Below are positions 46,102 through 56,873 of a stretch of 64,000 bases of DNA, in pieces. The notes beneath the pieces were generated by a model that ran no database searches, was not told the DNA's origin, and saw only the letters and a program-made list of their open reading frames with translations. Each line of letters opens with the position of its first letter. The stretch's first letter is position 1. The position numbers and the translations under genes were made by a program. Source of the DNA: Paraphysoderma sedebokerense (taxonomy: Eukaryota; Blastocladiomycota; Physodermatomycetes; Physodermatales; Physodermataceae); the NCBI GenBank assembly GCA_025602915.1, contig JAHLJZ010000070.1, positions 1 to 64,000 of the forward strand, in the 5' to 3' direction.

Positions 46102-47105
46102 ATGGGTAACGGTGCAAAGGTAATTATCGAACCATGAAACCTCACAACATTTTCTAAGTCTTCAATCCTAAATCTTCAATCTCAAAATCTAACCCCCGCC
46201 CCTGATTTTTTTTTTATACGTTTTACATTCCCTCTTTCCCCTCCATTTACTTCTCCACTGGATCCACCCCATCTTTTTACTTTCTCCATTCCCTCTTTCC
46301 CCTCCATTTACTTCTCCCCTCATCTCACCTGTTGTATCGTTTCCTTACCGTCTCTGTTTATTTTTCCGATAATCGTGGAAACTGTTACAAACTGTTACAA
46401 ATACGAATCGTGTATGTAAGGCTCAATCTAAACGAGAGAGGAACGCTAAAAGTCAGGGTAAAGAAGCGAAGAGTCAATTGAAAGCGGTACATAAATTTTC
46501 AACTGTTGAGATTACTAGTTTTATGGATTTGAAAATTTGGGTTACTGGTTTTTGGATTTGGTTGTTGTGATAAGATGTTAAGTTTCTGACTTTTTAATGT
46601 TGGTTGTGTTTTTTGTTTTTTGTTTTATTTTGATTGGTGGTTTTGTGATTTGGTTTTTAGAATGCAGCTGCAATGACGTATCAATGGTAATTTCAACCGT
46701 TATTGTTTGTACTGTTCTTTTTTATGGTTATATTGACTTTGATTTTTACTCTGTTCCTTTTGTGAACTGGATATCTTGACATGTTGATTCTGTGTGGTTG
46801 TCACGATGATTGATTCGAATTTGATTTTGAATATGAATTTGAATTGGAATATGAATTGTAATTTGGTGGATGGACGTAGTACTGTTTGTAGACAAACATT
46901 CTTGAAAACCGCTAATGTGAATCAATTGACGGAACATGCTCAGAATAAGGTACCCAATTTACTTTATCCTTTTAGTTTTTTTTTTTTTACGTACCCCGAT
47001 TCATTCTGTTTTTACTTAACTTTATTTTATGATATTTGTTTTATTTTATTTTTGTTTGGGTAGCATTCTAAAACGATTAAGGAATGTTTTCCTACTATGC
47101 AGTAA
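46102..47105 (+). CDS. ZNF706/SERF-type mini zinc-finger protein, 73 aa
   Basis: Five tiny exons (46102-46119, 46421-46486, 46661-46686, 46880-46949, 47064-47105) join in phase to 73 residues. The N-terminus is MGNGAKAQSKRERNAKSQGK, the basic 4F5/SERF-like motif. It is followed by a single C2H2 finger, CTVCRQTF then HAQNKH, and a final KECFP. Length and order match ZNF706 and its plant and fungal relatives, small proteins linked to translation control and to amyloid modification. Introns (about 70-300 bp) make up most of the gene, so gene finders could easily miss it. The first exon has only 18 coding bases. Confidence 0.9.
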
Positions 47106-47756
47106 AATCATTATATTGAAATATAGTTTATTTATGTGATCATGGGTGAAGATTATAGAAAATTGAAAATGAATGGTTTAGTAGGAATGAATATGGAAGG
47201 GATATGTAGTATTGTCTATTTGGAATAATTGTCGAAAAGAGGTAGATGATTGTATCGAACGATTTGTTTGTGTGGAAGGCACTCTTTGTGAAGGACAAGT
47301 GGGTAAAGAGGTTGTTTATTTAAATGAATAAAAGCTGTAGTAGTGTTTGCATTTTGTTTTGTGTCTCGATGGATTTGGTTATTCGTTAAATGAAAGGAAA
47401 TTTAAGGTCAATTGCGGTATTTTAGGATAACTTTATTCAAAATTTGAGTGCGAGATGATGAAGGATCAGTGGATCACACTTTGGTGGCATTGACGGTCGC
47501 GAACAAAAAAAATCAACCGTGAACACGCGCAGGGCCAATCTTGCTATTCTTGGGTTGGCAAATTGAATAATAATACACCAGACATAATCATTCACCACGC
47601 AAACAACGAAGAGGATGATGAAACGATAAAACAGAAGTTTCTCTCCGCAGACTCGCATTTCCTTCTGTTCTCCGCAGATATTTAACAGTTTTTCTACCAG
47701 TTTCCTTGCTTTTGGTGTTTTATTACGTCTGACAATAATTTGGTGAATTTCAAAAG
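47106..47756. other. Intergenic region
   Basis: This is the 3' flank of the mini zinc-finger gene and the promoter of the Ser/Thr-rich GPI protein. A 110-codon minus-strand frame overlaps the latter's start and lacks any recognisable feature. Confidence 0.4.
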
Positions 47757-49213
47757 ATGAAAGTTGCAACAGTTTTCTTTCTGTTGGCGCTTCTTAACAC
47801 TACCTATGCGTTTCCGCAGGTATCTCAGTCGAGTGGTTCTTCGACGGCTACGTCAACCACTAGTACCAGTAGCACAGTAGCTTCAACGACCACTTCAAGT
47901 GCTACTAGTAATGCAGCTTCGACAAGCACTTCAACTGCTACCTCTGCAAGCTCTACCTCTACAGCTTCTACCTCTAGTTCTGCAAGCACTTCAACTAGCT
48001 CAGTTAGCTCTACCACCACTTCTTCAATGGGAGGCGGTATGATGACAACTTCGAGTGCTCCAGCTCCAACGGCCACTCCTTATGTGTTTGACCCTATCAA
48101 GCGAGTTGAAGTTTTCCCGAATGCGAATAACTCCAGGGTAGCTTTGGACGTTCGCTCCGCTAACCAAAGTATCAGTTACCGAACAGAGTTTAGTATGGGT
48201 GTTGCCAATGTACCTCGAGTTGGCGGTCAATTTTTCTGGCGCGATAACGATACCGTTCCAATCTTTGGCATTCGAGTTGCGTTATTGAGAATTGCTGAAA
48301 TTGGTAACGGATGGTCACTGACAAATAGTAAAAATGTTATCGACTTTCCAAATACCACTAACTTGTGGTCACCTATCACTGTAACCGATGTTCCAAACGA
48401 CAAAAATGTAGCGTTTAAAAAACTGTCGTCTACATTCTCCAAGGCCGTGAACGGCTCGAACACAAACGTATCAGTTACTTTAGATTCGTATTTTGCAAGC
48501 GAAATTGTCACTATTAATGGCACTATCTTTGTTCCAAATGCTATCAAGTATAGCTTAACAATTGAAAATTTCCCCTTTAAATTCGGTAATACTACTCTCG
48601 CTATTGCCAAGGGTATCATTCAAAAAACCGGCCTTGGTGTAAGTATTAACCTCTAACTTTATTTTAATTAACTACGATAATCTAATAATGATATAATTCA
48701 CCGCTAAATAGATCCAATATGATGCTACCGCTCGTAACGTCACACTTGGAAACGGTCGTGGTGGTTTTAATTGGGTTAAAAATGCTACATATGATAACAC
48801 TATAACCAATGTGACAGCCGACAATGCACTTTCGAATACATTCACTCTTCCTATTCCAAAAGTCAATGAAACCGAAGACGACGGTGACTTAGAGAATGGA
48901 GAAACTCTGAATGTCGTCGTTTTTAGAACGCCTATCGGTAGTTTCACAAAATTCGTCTGGGATCCTCAAGTGTACGTTATTCTTTCCAAATCATAAAACT
49001 GAAATCTCAACCATCCAAGTTTCTCACTTCTCCCACTTTCTATTTTTCAAATTATCTAGAGTTCTCTACGAAGATCAATTACTTCCTAACTTCCCGTTAA
49101 ACTCTACAGGAAATACCACTAACCAGAAAAATGCCGCCACCAGCGCTTCAGTCACTTCTATGGGTGTGTCCATGCTTGCATTGGTCGCTGCTTGGTTCAT
49201 TCATTTTATGTAA
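47757..49213 (+). CDS. Ser/Thr-rich GPI-anchored surface protein, 431 aa
   Basis: Exons 47757-48638, 48712-48971 and 49060-49213 join in phase to 431 residues. A signal peptide (MKVATVFFLLALLNTTYAF) is followed by about 80 residues of nearly pure Ser/Thr/Ala, a likely O-glycosylated stalk. Then comes a beta-rich domain of about 270 residues with many N-glycosylation sequons (RVEVFPNANNSRVALDV, GGQFFWRDNDTVPIFG). The end is a GPI signal (TSMGVSMLALVAAWFIHFM). No cysteines are evident in the folded part. The stalk-at-N-terminus order puts the folded domain next to the membrane, unlike most fungal adhesins. The family is not recognised. Confidence 0.85.
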
Positions 49214-49549
49214 ACTTAAATATACCGAACACACTATAATTATCGTGAGTTGTCACTTATACCCGCTGAATGTATTTATACATATTACTCGTTTTAATGG
49301 AATAAATCTATGTCAAATACCATCATATCCGTCAGAACCTGCAGTTGAAATGTAGGTACTATTATTCAGATTGGCTGAACTTTGGGAAGTACAGTCTTGG
49401 GTTTATCTCTTGGTGGAAGCGACAAAGGAAGTAAAGAAGATCCAATCATGGTTGAAACTTTTCTGGACATTGCAATGAAATAAATTCTTGTATGTGATTA
49501 TTTGTAATCCTATTTGTTGCCATCGAATATACCCAAAATATTCCTTTCA
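49214..49549. other. Convergent intergenic spacer
   Basis: This spacer lies between the 3' ends of the GPI protein and ITFG1. No feature is supported. Confidence 0.4.
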
Positions 49550-52217
49550 CTACAACGCATCAAAATTGATACTATGCAACACTCTTTTCCTCTCTCTTTC
49601 GTCCTCTCTTTTTTCAAACCACTGCAACACCAACACTACAAAGCTAAAAACAGTTACACTTCCAATCAAAGAAATCAGTACTTGCAATGCATACGTCGAC
49701 GGATTGATGTATAATTCTAACTTCCAGGTTGACGACGGATCGAAATTGGCGGGTGAGAATGAAGTAGGTTGGTAGGGAATAATGATGAGTTGGGAATTAG
49801 GAATGACCGACTGGTATGTGAGGTAATGGAGGGACTAAAGTGTTGATTTTGGCAAAATATATTAATAAGTAATAATTTCAAGCAGGTTTCGACAACAAAA
49901 ATATATACTTGATTCCGGGTCACGCCAATGAATAATTCTTCAATATAGTTATTTGTTCTTCCAAGGCCGAATAGCGTGTATGGCGTGTGTAAAGACATAT
50001 AACTTGTTTGAGGTAACTGCGCCACTGTAAATTCAAATTAAGAAAAAAGAAAACAGGTTTAAGTCAGCTGAAGAAAAATTTAAAGATTAAACTTTCAGAA
50101 CATTACCTTGAACTGCACGTTTTCTACCTTTCGTATCAATAACAGTGTATTTAAAATTGGCACCGACGTAATTCACGCCATATTGATTTGCAGCACGATT
50201 AGGATCAACACCATTCAAAGCTAAGTTCAAGTACGGAAAAAAGTTTACAAAATTATTTATAAACGAATATTTAGGGTCAGTCCCAGAGTAGACTATCAAG
50301 AAATGGTGGATCAAGTACATACCCAGTGTTTTTAAGAAAAAGGCATCGTTATAAAACTGGTTCAAGATTGCTCGAGTACGCATCGACTTATCGGCTTTGT
50401 TGTAAACAGTAACTAATATGTCAAGCGTACCCTATTTCCGATACAGAGGTAAATAATCAAGCCAAGCCGCTAATAAGAAACAAGTTAAGGTAAAGAAGGA
50501 CGACAGAAACATACATCCTCATCAACGTCGAAGAAGGCAGCCTGTATGATATCCATTTTGTCGTCCCCTCCGACGCTTCGCAAGGCTCCCACGCCGTGTT
50601 GAACTATTTGAAAGTCTCTGGTTTCAACAGAAGAATCTTCTACTGAGCATCGTGGATTTATACATGGTCCAGACTGAAGTAACTCTAAACTCGTAGGTGA
50701 CGGGATTGTTCCGGAAGAAGAGGACGGGGCAGTAAGGATTAAGAAATCCGGGTAGCCGTCCAGATTGAAATCGCCTATGAACCATTCAGATAAGGTTATT
50801 GAAATTAATAAGTAAAAGGAATTAATGGTAAACCTATCCTAATGGGTGCTGGCTGCTTTCCCATCGTCACCCCAGATTTTTCGCTCCACTCCGTGATGAT
50901 TTTTTTCTTCTTCTCACCATCTAAGCCTAGGGGCTCATTCAAATCGATGATGACTCTTCCATTCTTACCACCAAAATCCAGAATAAAGTCGTCATCAGGA
51001 ACACATAAATTTGAAATGTCTCTGCACTTTCCGGATCGCGCATTTCCATCACCAGGTGTAACAGATCCAAATGTTGATTCGTGAGCACAAACTGGCATCT
51101 GTTTGTTATACACAATATGAATTTTACAATTGTCTGAAGATTCACAGACAGGGAAGACTAGATCAATTGTCCCATCGGAGTTGACATCGGTGAATGAGAT
51201 TGGGCCAGTTCCGGTGGGCAAACTTCCACTTTTGAGCATCTTAAATTCAGTTTTGTTGTTTATCCATATCTGATAGCTTAGTTTTTGTCCGTCCGCACAA
51301 GTGAGGAAAATGTCGGATAAACAATCACCGTTAAGGTCGACGAAGGCGTTAGAATGGAAAGAAGAAATTTGGCAAAATGGGACAGGTGAAGGGGGCGGTA
51401 TAGGCTGTAATTCGAATAATTGAGAAAGTGAAGGCTGCGATGATGAGGACTGTAACGGAGTAGCTGTGTTCTTCCATAGCGATAATTGTGATTGACTGGA
51501 GCTCGGATACCCTAGTAAATCCATGGACATGGTTCCATCGTAATCCAACAAGGTAGGCTGGATGGATGAAGACGAAGGTAGCTCTAATGTAGAGTTAAAC
51601 CCATCAAGCCCATTTCCAATGGCGATGTGCATGAATACTTCTCCGTTCGGTTGAGATACTGGGTCTGTTTGTCCCATTAGTAACACATCCAAACTACCAT
51701 CGTAATTGTAGTCGCTCGGCACAACGTTCGTGATTGTCATCTTTTTGGGGAATGACGGAGAAGTTGTGTCTATTATAGCATTCTGTAGTTGTAGGAATGA
51801 TTGTGATTCTATCAAGTTGTAATCAATCATCAATCCTGCCAGAGCCTAAGAACCATAAACTTGGAACGATGGCATACCGTGATCCCATACATGGATATTT
51901 AATTTGGTTTGATCATGGTTTAAGACAAATATATCTGTACTGAAATAATGGAACAATAATAAAAAATCACTGTCAGAAACACATCAACCGGAAGTACCTC
52001 AACAGAGCGGAATTGACACGTTCCTAGTATAAGGAAGTAGTACCTACAATTTATCTCCATTGAAATCACCGAAAGCGGCAATCCTTCCATTTATATCAAT
52101 TGTGGTATCAACTATCAGCCCATTCTGCCGCTTACTGGAATGTGCAGGATTGATACATAGTAATAAGCATGAAAGACAAGTGACAGTGGTCAAGAATTCA
52201 AACGCAGCTGGCCGCAT
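49550..52217 (-). CDS. ITFG1: T-cell immunomodulatory protein homolog (FG-GAP repeats), 697 aa
   Basis: Eight exons (52217-52048, 51939-51878, 51835-50834, 50774-50515, 50431-50323, 50220-50107, 50024-49909, 49810-49550) join in phase to 697 residues. A signal peptide precedes FG-GAP/VCBS beta-propeller repeats with Ca-binding DxNxDG-type loops: FGDFNGDK, DYNYDGSLDVLL, DLNGDCLSDIFL, DVNSDGTIDLVF, DFNLDGYPDFLI and DVDEDGTLDILV. The family-specific QLPQTSYMSLHTPYTLFGLG and GRTNNYIEEL follow, then a C-terminal membrane helix and a short basic tail. ITFG1/LNKN-1 is a type I membrane protein that binds RuvBL ATPases in animals; its fungal role is not known. Confidence 0.95.
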
Positions 52218-52577
52218 CCGTTGTAAATATGTGGCTGACAGATGAAGTTTTTGAAGCTATATATGTTGATTGACAGTTAGAGCAGGGTAGAGAAAGTATA
52301 ATGGGTAAAGCATGCAGCAATAAAGTAAAGATAGATTGTAGAATCTGTCCTATTTACTGAGAATACCGAAGGCTTAAGAATCGCGGCAAACGAAAAGTTC
52401 ATTTAAAATTTCAAACTACAACTACATGCAGTGCCCGGGCATAATAATATCTAAAGGAGGACGAAATATTTAAAAGGAAGTAACATCACAACTCTCAAAT
52501 TGTTTTGAAAATGTTCCCTCTAGTATAATCTTTCTCTGTTCATTTATACACAGCAAAAAGAATTGTTTGAAGGGAAA
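52218..52577. other. Intergenic region
   Basis: This is upstream of ITFG1 and downstream of the LLC1-like gene. No feature is supported. Confidence 0.4.
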
Positions 52578-53677
52578 CTATTTTTTGGCCCCGGATTTCC
52601 ACCCCTCTCTTATGTAATTCATCCGATAATTAGTGCTGGTACTACCGTACACTTCGAGCGTTGAAAACTTTCTGACACTCTCTGTCCGGGCTTTCTCAGC
52701 TTGATCGCCTTCTCCATCTGGATTGGCGCAACTGCTGTCTCTACTGATGCCATTATTGCAGCGCAAGTACTGTCCCCATGTCCAACCATATTCAGTATTC
52801 GAAGATACAGGATAATAGTATTTCTGTTGGGGCACCTGTTTCTTCAATTTATCTAATTTCGGGATCGCGATCTTTACATTGTCAGTAATAGACGATTCGC
52901 TCGGTTCGTCTAACAACGACGATGTATCATCAAGTGATTTGAGACCTGTATAAGTTGTTTTATAAGTGGACGTAGGAGTCTTGCAAGTGGAGTTATACGC
53001 AAAATGTGGTGTTTTCCCTGCCGATGTTGCTGTTGTATGTAAATGCGATTGACTTCGCGCAGGAGTGGTTGAGGAAGTCGATTGGGTTTTCGGTTGATAC
53101 ACTGGGAATCGAGGAATTTTCTACGTTTATGGAAATTGTAGAATTGGGTTTGACGAATAAATAATATCAAAACAGAGTATGGCATCATATCAATCAATGG
53201 TAATAATTCAAAAGATAGAACTATTCTCGTGTAAAGGATTTTTAACATGAGAAGAAAAAGGAGATCAGAATGAAACAATAATGAAATTTTATTTTTGACA
53301 TACCTTACCCTCTCCCGATAACTTGAAACTTAGATCATCTCTATTGCCTTTCTCGTTCGGAGATTGATACGTTTCGAGCATGAATCCCCATTTATCAACA
53401 TACTCTCTCTGAGTTTTCAATTCATTTTGGATTCTGTTAACCCTATTTCAGAGGAACAAGCAAATATAATGGTTCAGTAAAAAGTCCCGTAATGATAGAC
53501 GGCCACCTTCGACTATCTGTAGCCACATCACATCACATCGTTTTAACACATTTGTTCATCTACGATTAAATCAAAAGAGCAAAAAATCAAGAGCAGAACT
53601 ACAAACCAGATCTGTTCTTCCCGAGTATTGAGAGTTCTTCTAGCTTCTTTCGTCGATGGGACAGCTTTTGATCCCAT
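52578..53677 (-). CDS. LLC1-like ciliary microtubule protein, 250 aa
   Basis: Exons 53677-53607, 53442-53304 and 53120-52578 join in phase to 250 residues. The N-terminus, NTREEQIWVNRIQNELKTQR then KWGFML, follows the LLC1 (C20orf85) pattern of D-E-I-W, R, a helix and W-G-F-L. Basic Pro-rich text (KKIPRFPVYQPKTQ), a Ser/Thr-rich insert and YYYPVSSNTEYGWTWGQYL come next, like the P-x-T-x-GW end of that family. These proteins occur in axonemes, and their relatives are microtubule inner proteins. CFAP144-type MIPs share the EYGW motif and are the alternative. Its presence supports a flagellated life stage. Confidence 0.6.
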
Positions 53678-54394
53678 TGCTTGTTAGCTACTTGGATTTT
53701 CCTCTGTTTCGCGTCTCTGGCTGTCGGGAAGAAAGAAGGCTACCGAGATTAAACAATTGTGACACCGCACGCCCAATAAGACGCAGCAGAAAACAAGCTC
53801 TATCGAAGTATTTATAATTAATGCTTGCACTAAATTCACTAATGTCTGTAAAGTGTGTAGTTTGGGTTCTAATTTTAGAGATTTGCATCCGATTTATAAT
53901 GAACGCGTGTTCGCCAAAGCATTCTTTGAGGAGATTCTGGAGGTTCCTCTTAACTAAATCAGACGAATCAATTTTAAAACCAGTAGATAGGTTGCGAATT
54001 CTCCTCAGTTTTCAATTTAAAACATCTGCTTGGATTCATTCGTCTTTCAACTAAAGCCCAACAGCAAATCAGACGAATAATGACAGATGAAATATAAAGT
54101 ACAATATATTCAAATTTCAAGGTTTGACAATGGTCAACTCACCGATATCTCCAGTTATATATGCAATCCAGTCAACGCTTACAACGCAAAGACAGACCAA
54201 TTTTAAAGATTAAGAACCATCGCCTACTATCTTGTACTATATAAGGGGAGGCGTCGGTAATTTGATTTACCTGAGCAGACAAAAAATCCACCCTTATGTT
54301 TCAGCAGCATCTTCCAGAGTCTTAAACAAAACCATAGTATCAACAAATTCAACTCCTCGCCATGATTCAGATGAAAAAGAAAAGTTTATGAGAA
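53678..54394. other. Intergenic region
   Basis: This is upstream of the LLC1-like gene and downstream of VAP. A 77-codon plus-strand frame (53821-54054) has no recognisable domain and is not called. Confidence 0.4.
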
Positions 54395-56139
54395 CTAGAA
54401 GAACAGCACACCGGCTAGGAAACTCAACACTAAAAGTAATAGCATCTGAGGTGAGAAGTCTGATGGAGCTGGCGAAGCATGTTTAATGGCTGTCTTTGTG
54501 GCGGTGGACGGAGAAGCTGGACTTGCGCCAGCAGCGGAAGTCGGCTTACGATTTCGCAACTATGGGAATGAACAACCGAGAAATGCAAAAGACGAGCAAG
54601 AAGCATCAATCAGTGAACTATTCTAAGAGGGTGAAACTGGATGAGCAATAATTACCTGATTAGCTTCATCTCTCAACTTTTCAATTTCACTCTTATAGCT
54701 CTCCACTAATCTCTCAAGCCTTGCCACCTTTTCTTTAGCTTCAATCAACTCCTGGCGATTAAGAACTTGTGATTGGGATTGTTGGCTTCCCGTGGCTTGG
54801 GAAGGGGTCTAAATTACACAAGGAGTACCGCAAAAAGGGATGATATCAATAGCGGAGCGAGAGCAAACGTTGTGATTAGGAGACAGGAAATGAAGATAGC
54901 AAGTCATGGTGAGTACACCAGTAATACGATTGAATCGATAAATACTGTACAATGCACAAAGGGGAAAGCTCAATTACTCACCAGTGAGCGTGCAGGGGAA
55001 TTTCCTTCGTCTGCTTTACTACTATGATATGGAGATGGGACTCGGTTTGGTGGCTGTACCGGTGTTACTGCAGGAGAATTGTTGCCTGTTCCTACTGCGT
55101 CCTCTCCTCCATTTTCAGACAGAAAAACGACACGAAGTTTCGTTTCAGCTATCATACTCTTTCGTTCTTTCTCGGCCATCGCCCACTGCAAATTATGACA
55201 GAAAGTATGGAAAGAATTAGTGATTGCTTAATAGCATAGAGACGTATAACTTAGTCGGCAACTTCAGGCCAGGAATACTGAATAGAAGGCAACATGTTCT
55301 TTCTGCTATTTCTGCTGCCACTACAAATACCAGGGAGTGAGAATCTGAAAATACAATCATACATACCAATTCTGGAAGTCCCATTTCCAAGTCACTTCCG
55401 CTAACTTTCATGCTCTGAACCAAAAACTTGTCTTTACATTTAAAATCGGCGGGAGGATCTTCTTTCATGGGTTGTAACAAGATTTGAACATCCACATTTT
55501 CTCCTGGACCTATAATTCCACTGTTGGGTCGCACACAGTACTGCTTTGGTGACGTCGTTTTGACTTTAAAGGACAGAGTATCATCACTCGGGTTCTTGAG
55601 ATGAAGCGCAGTGGTCACGACTTGAGTGAATGGTCCTATTATGCATTATTTATAGAGTGTGGAGTCGAGAAGATATGCAGACATATGGATGCATACGTAT
55701 ACGATGGAAAGAAGTGAATTGCGAATATGATTGATGTCGATGTGTAGTGGTCGTTGATACGCAGCGTTTCGACAGACATTGTACGAGAGAGTAAAGGACA
55801 ACCCATTTACAATGAAGTAACATAATCCGTAACACCCAAAAGTAATCCATTCATCACAGTCGTAAGCAAGAACAACATTCAATGCACCATTCGAATACCG
55901 CAGTCGCCAAATGAAATGAATTTGTACCGCATCAATTAGAATGCATCAACAAAGAAACAATAATAGAAGTTAGAAAACACAGAAATATGAAATAGATTTC
56001 TGACAGCCATCTTAATCCTGTCACAACCACTTCAACTCAACAGGGTAAACACCTTTCAAGAGTCAGTGAGGGATAGGTTAAAAGATTACCACGTACGTTT
56101 GAAGGATAACTGTTGAGCAGGTTCTAGCACTATCGACAT
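54395..56139 (-). CDS. VAP: VAP / Scs2-type ER tether protein, 277 aa
   Basis: Exons 56139-56097, 55635-55367, 55185-54982, 54808-54656 and 54559-54395 join in phase to 277 residues. The MSP domain (residues 1 to about 125) starts [17 protein letters not shown] and includes [20 protein letters not shown], the core FFAT-binding segment, and [13 protein letters not shown] Ser/Pro linker follows, then a coiled coil ([19 protein letters not shown]) and a C-terminal tail anchor ([16 protein letters not shown]). VAPs sit in the ER membrane and recruit FFAT-motif lipid-transfer proteins at contact sites. The first intron is long (about 460 bp), unlike the usual 60-100 bp here. Confidence 0.95.
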
Positions 56140-56873
56140 TGTCTGATATGGCCTATAGCTTTCAAATGTAGATTGAGAAGGTATGAACACTGTATGATAA
56201 ACTTATAAAGTGCGGAGATGAATGAAGGATTTCTGGGTGGGGAGTGGAATGACGACTGTAGATGCGCGGTTGACACTGGCGAGTTGTTTACGGAGAACTT
56301 GGAGATCCACTCCGTCAGCATGAGGCAAGAAGGGGAATAATTATTTACATTAAACACCTTACATGTTGTCTCTCAATTATGTACATTCAAGCCATGTCTT
56401 AACATTCCGTTTACACACAAAAAAAATGCTCAGACTTAGAGATATCGTCCCTGCCATACAGCGCCATGGGAAGTTCACAAATTAAAAGACAAGTGATAAA
56501 AGAGTCTGTGAGACTGAAACCAATCCGAAAAACGTATAAACAAATGTTATGAAGCGGGGAATGTCGGCTAATGCAAACTTTAACCAGACGCGGTGCTCCG
56601 TTCCTTGCAAGACTGTGGGGTTATGGGCAGACGCTGATACTGCACACTGATATAGAACGTTTGCGATAAGTGGAAATCTACCACGAAGATAGACATTACG
56701 AAATCTTGTATCTGCCAATTTCGATGTAATCAATATCTATTCTACAGAAGTCTAATCATCTGATAATTTCATAAAAATACAATCGAAGGTGGTAAAGTAA
56801 TATAATACAGAATTCTTTCCTTCCTAATTAGGGAAGTCATATGTCATATTTACTATAGGAACGTCAAATTGAT
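56140..56873. other. Intergenic region
   Basis: This is upstream of VAP and downstream of the carboxylesterase. The two small minus-strand frames here have no recognisable features. Confidence 0.4.

Noticed and set aside
53821-54054. 77-codon plus-strand frame with a hydrophobic start
   Set aside because: It has no ATG context, domain or splice partner and lies in the upstream region of the LLC1-like gene.
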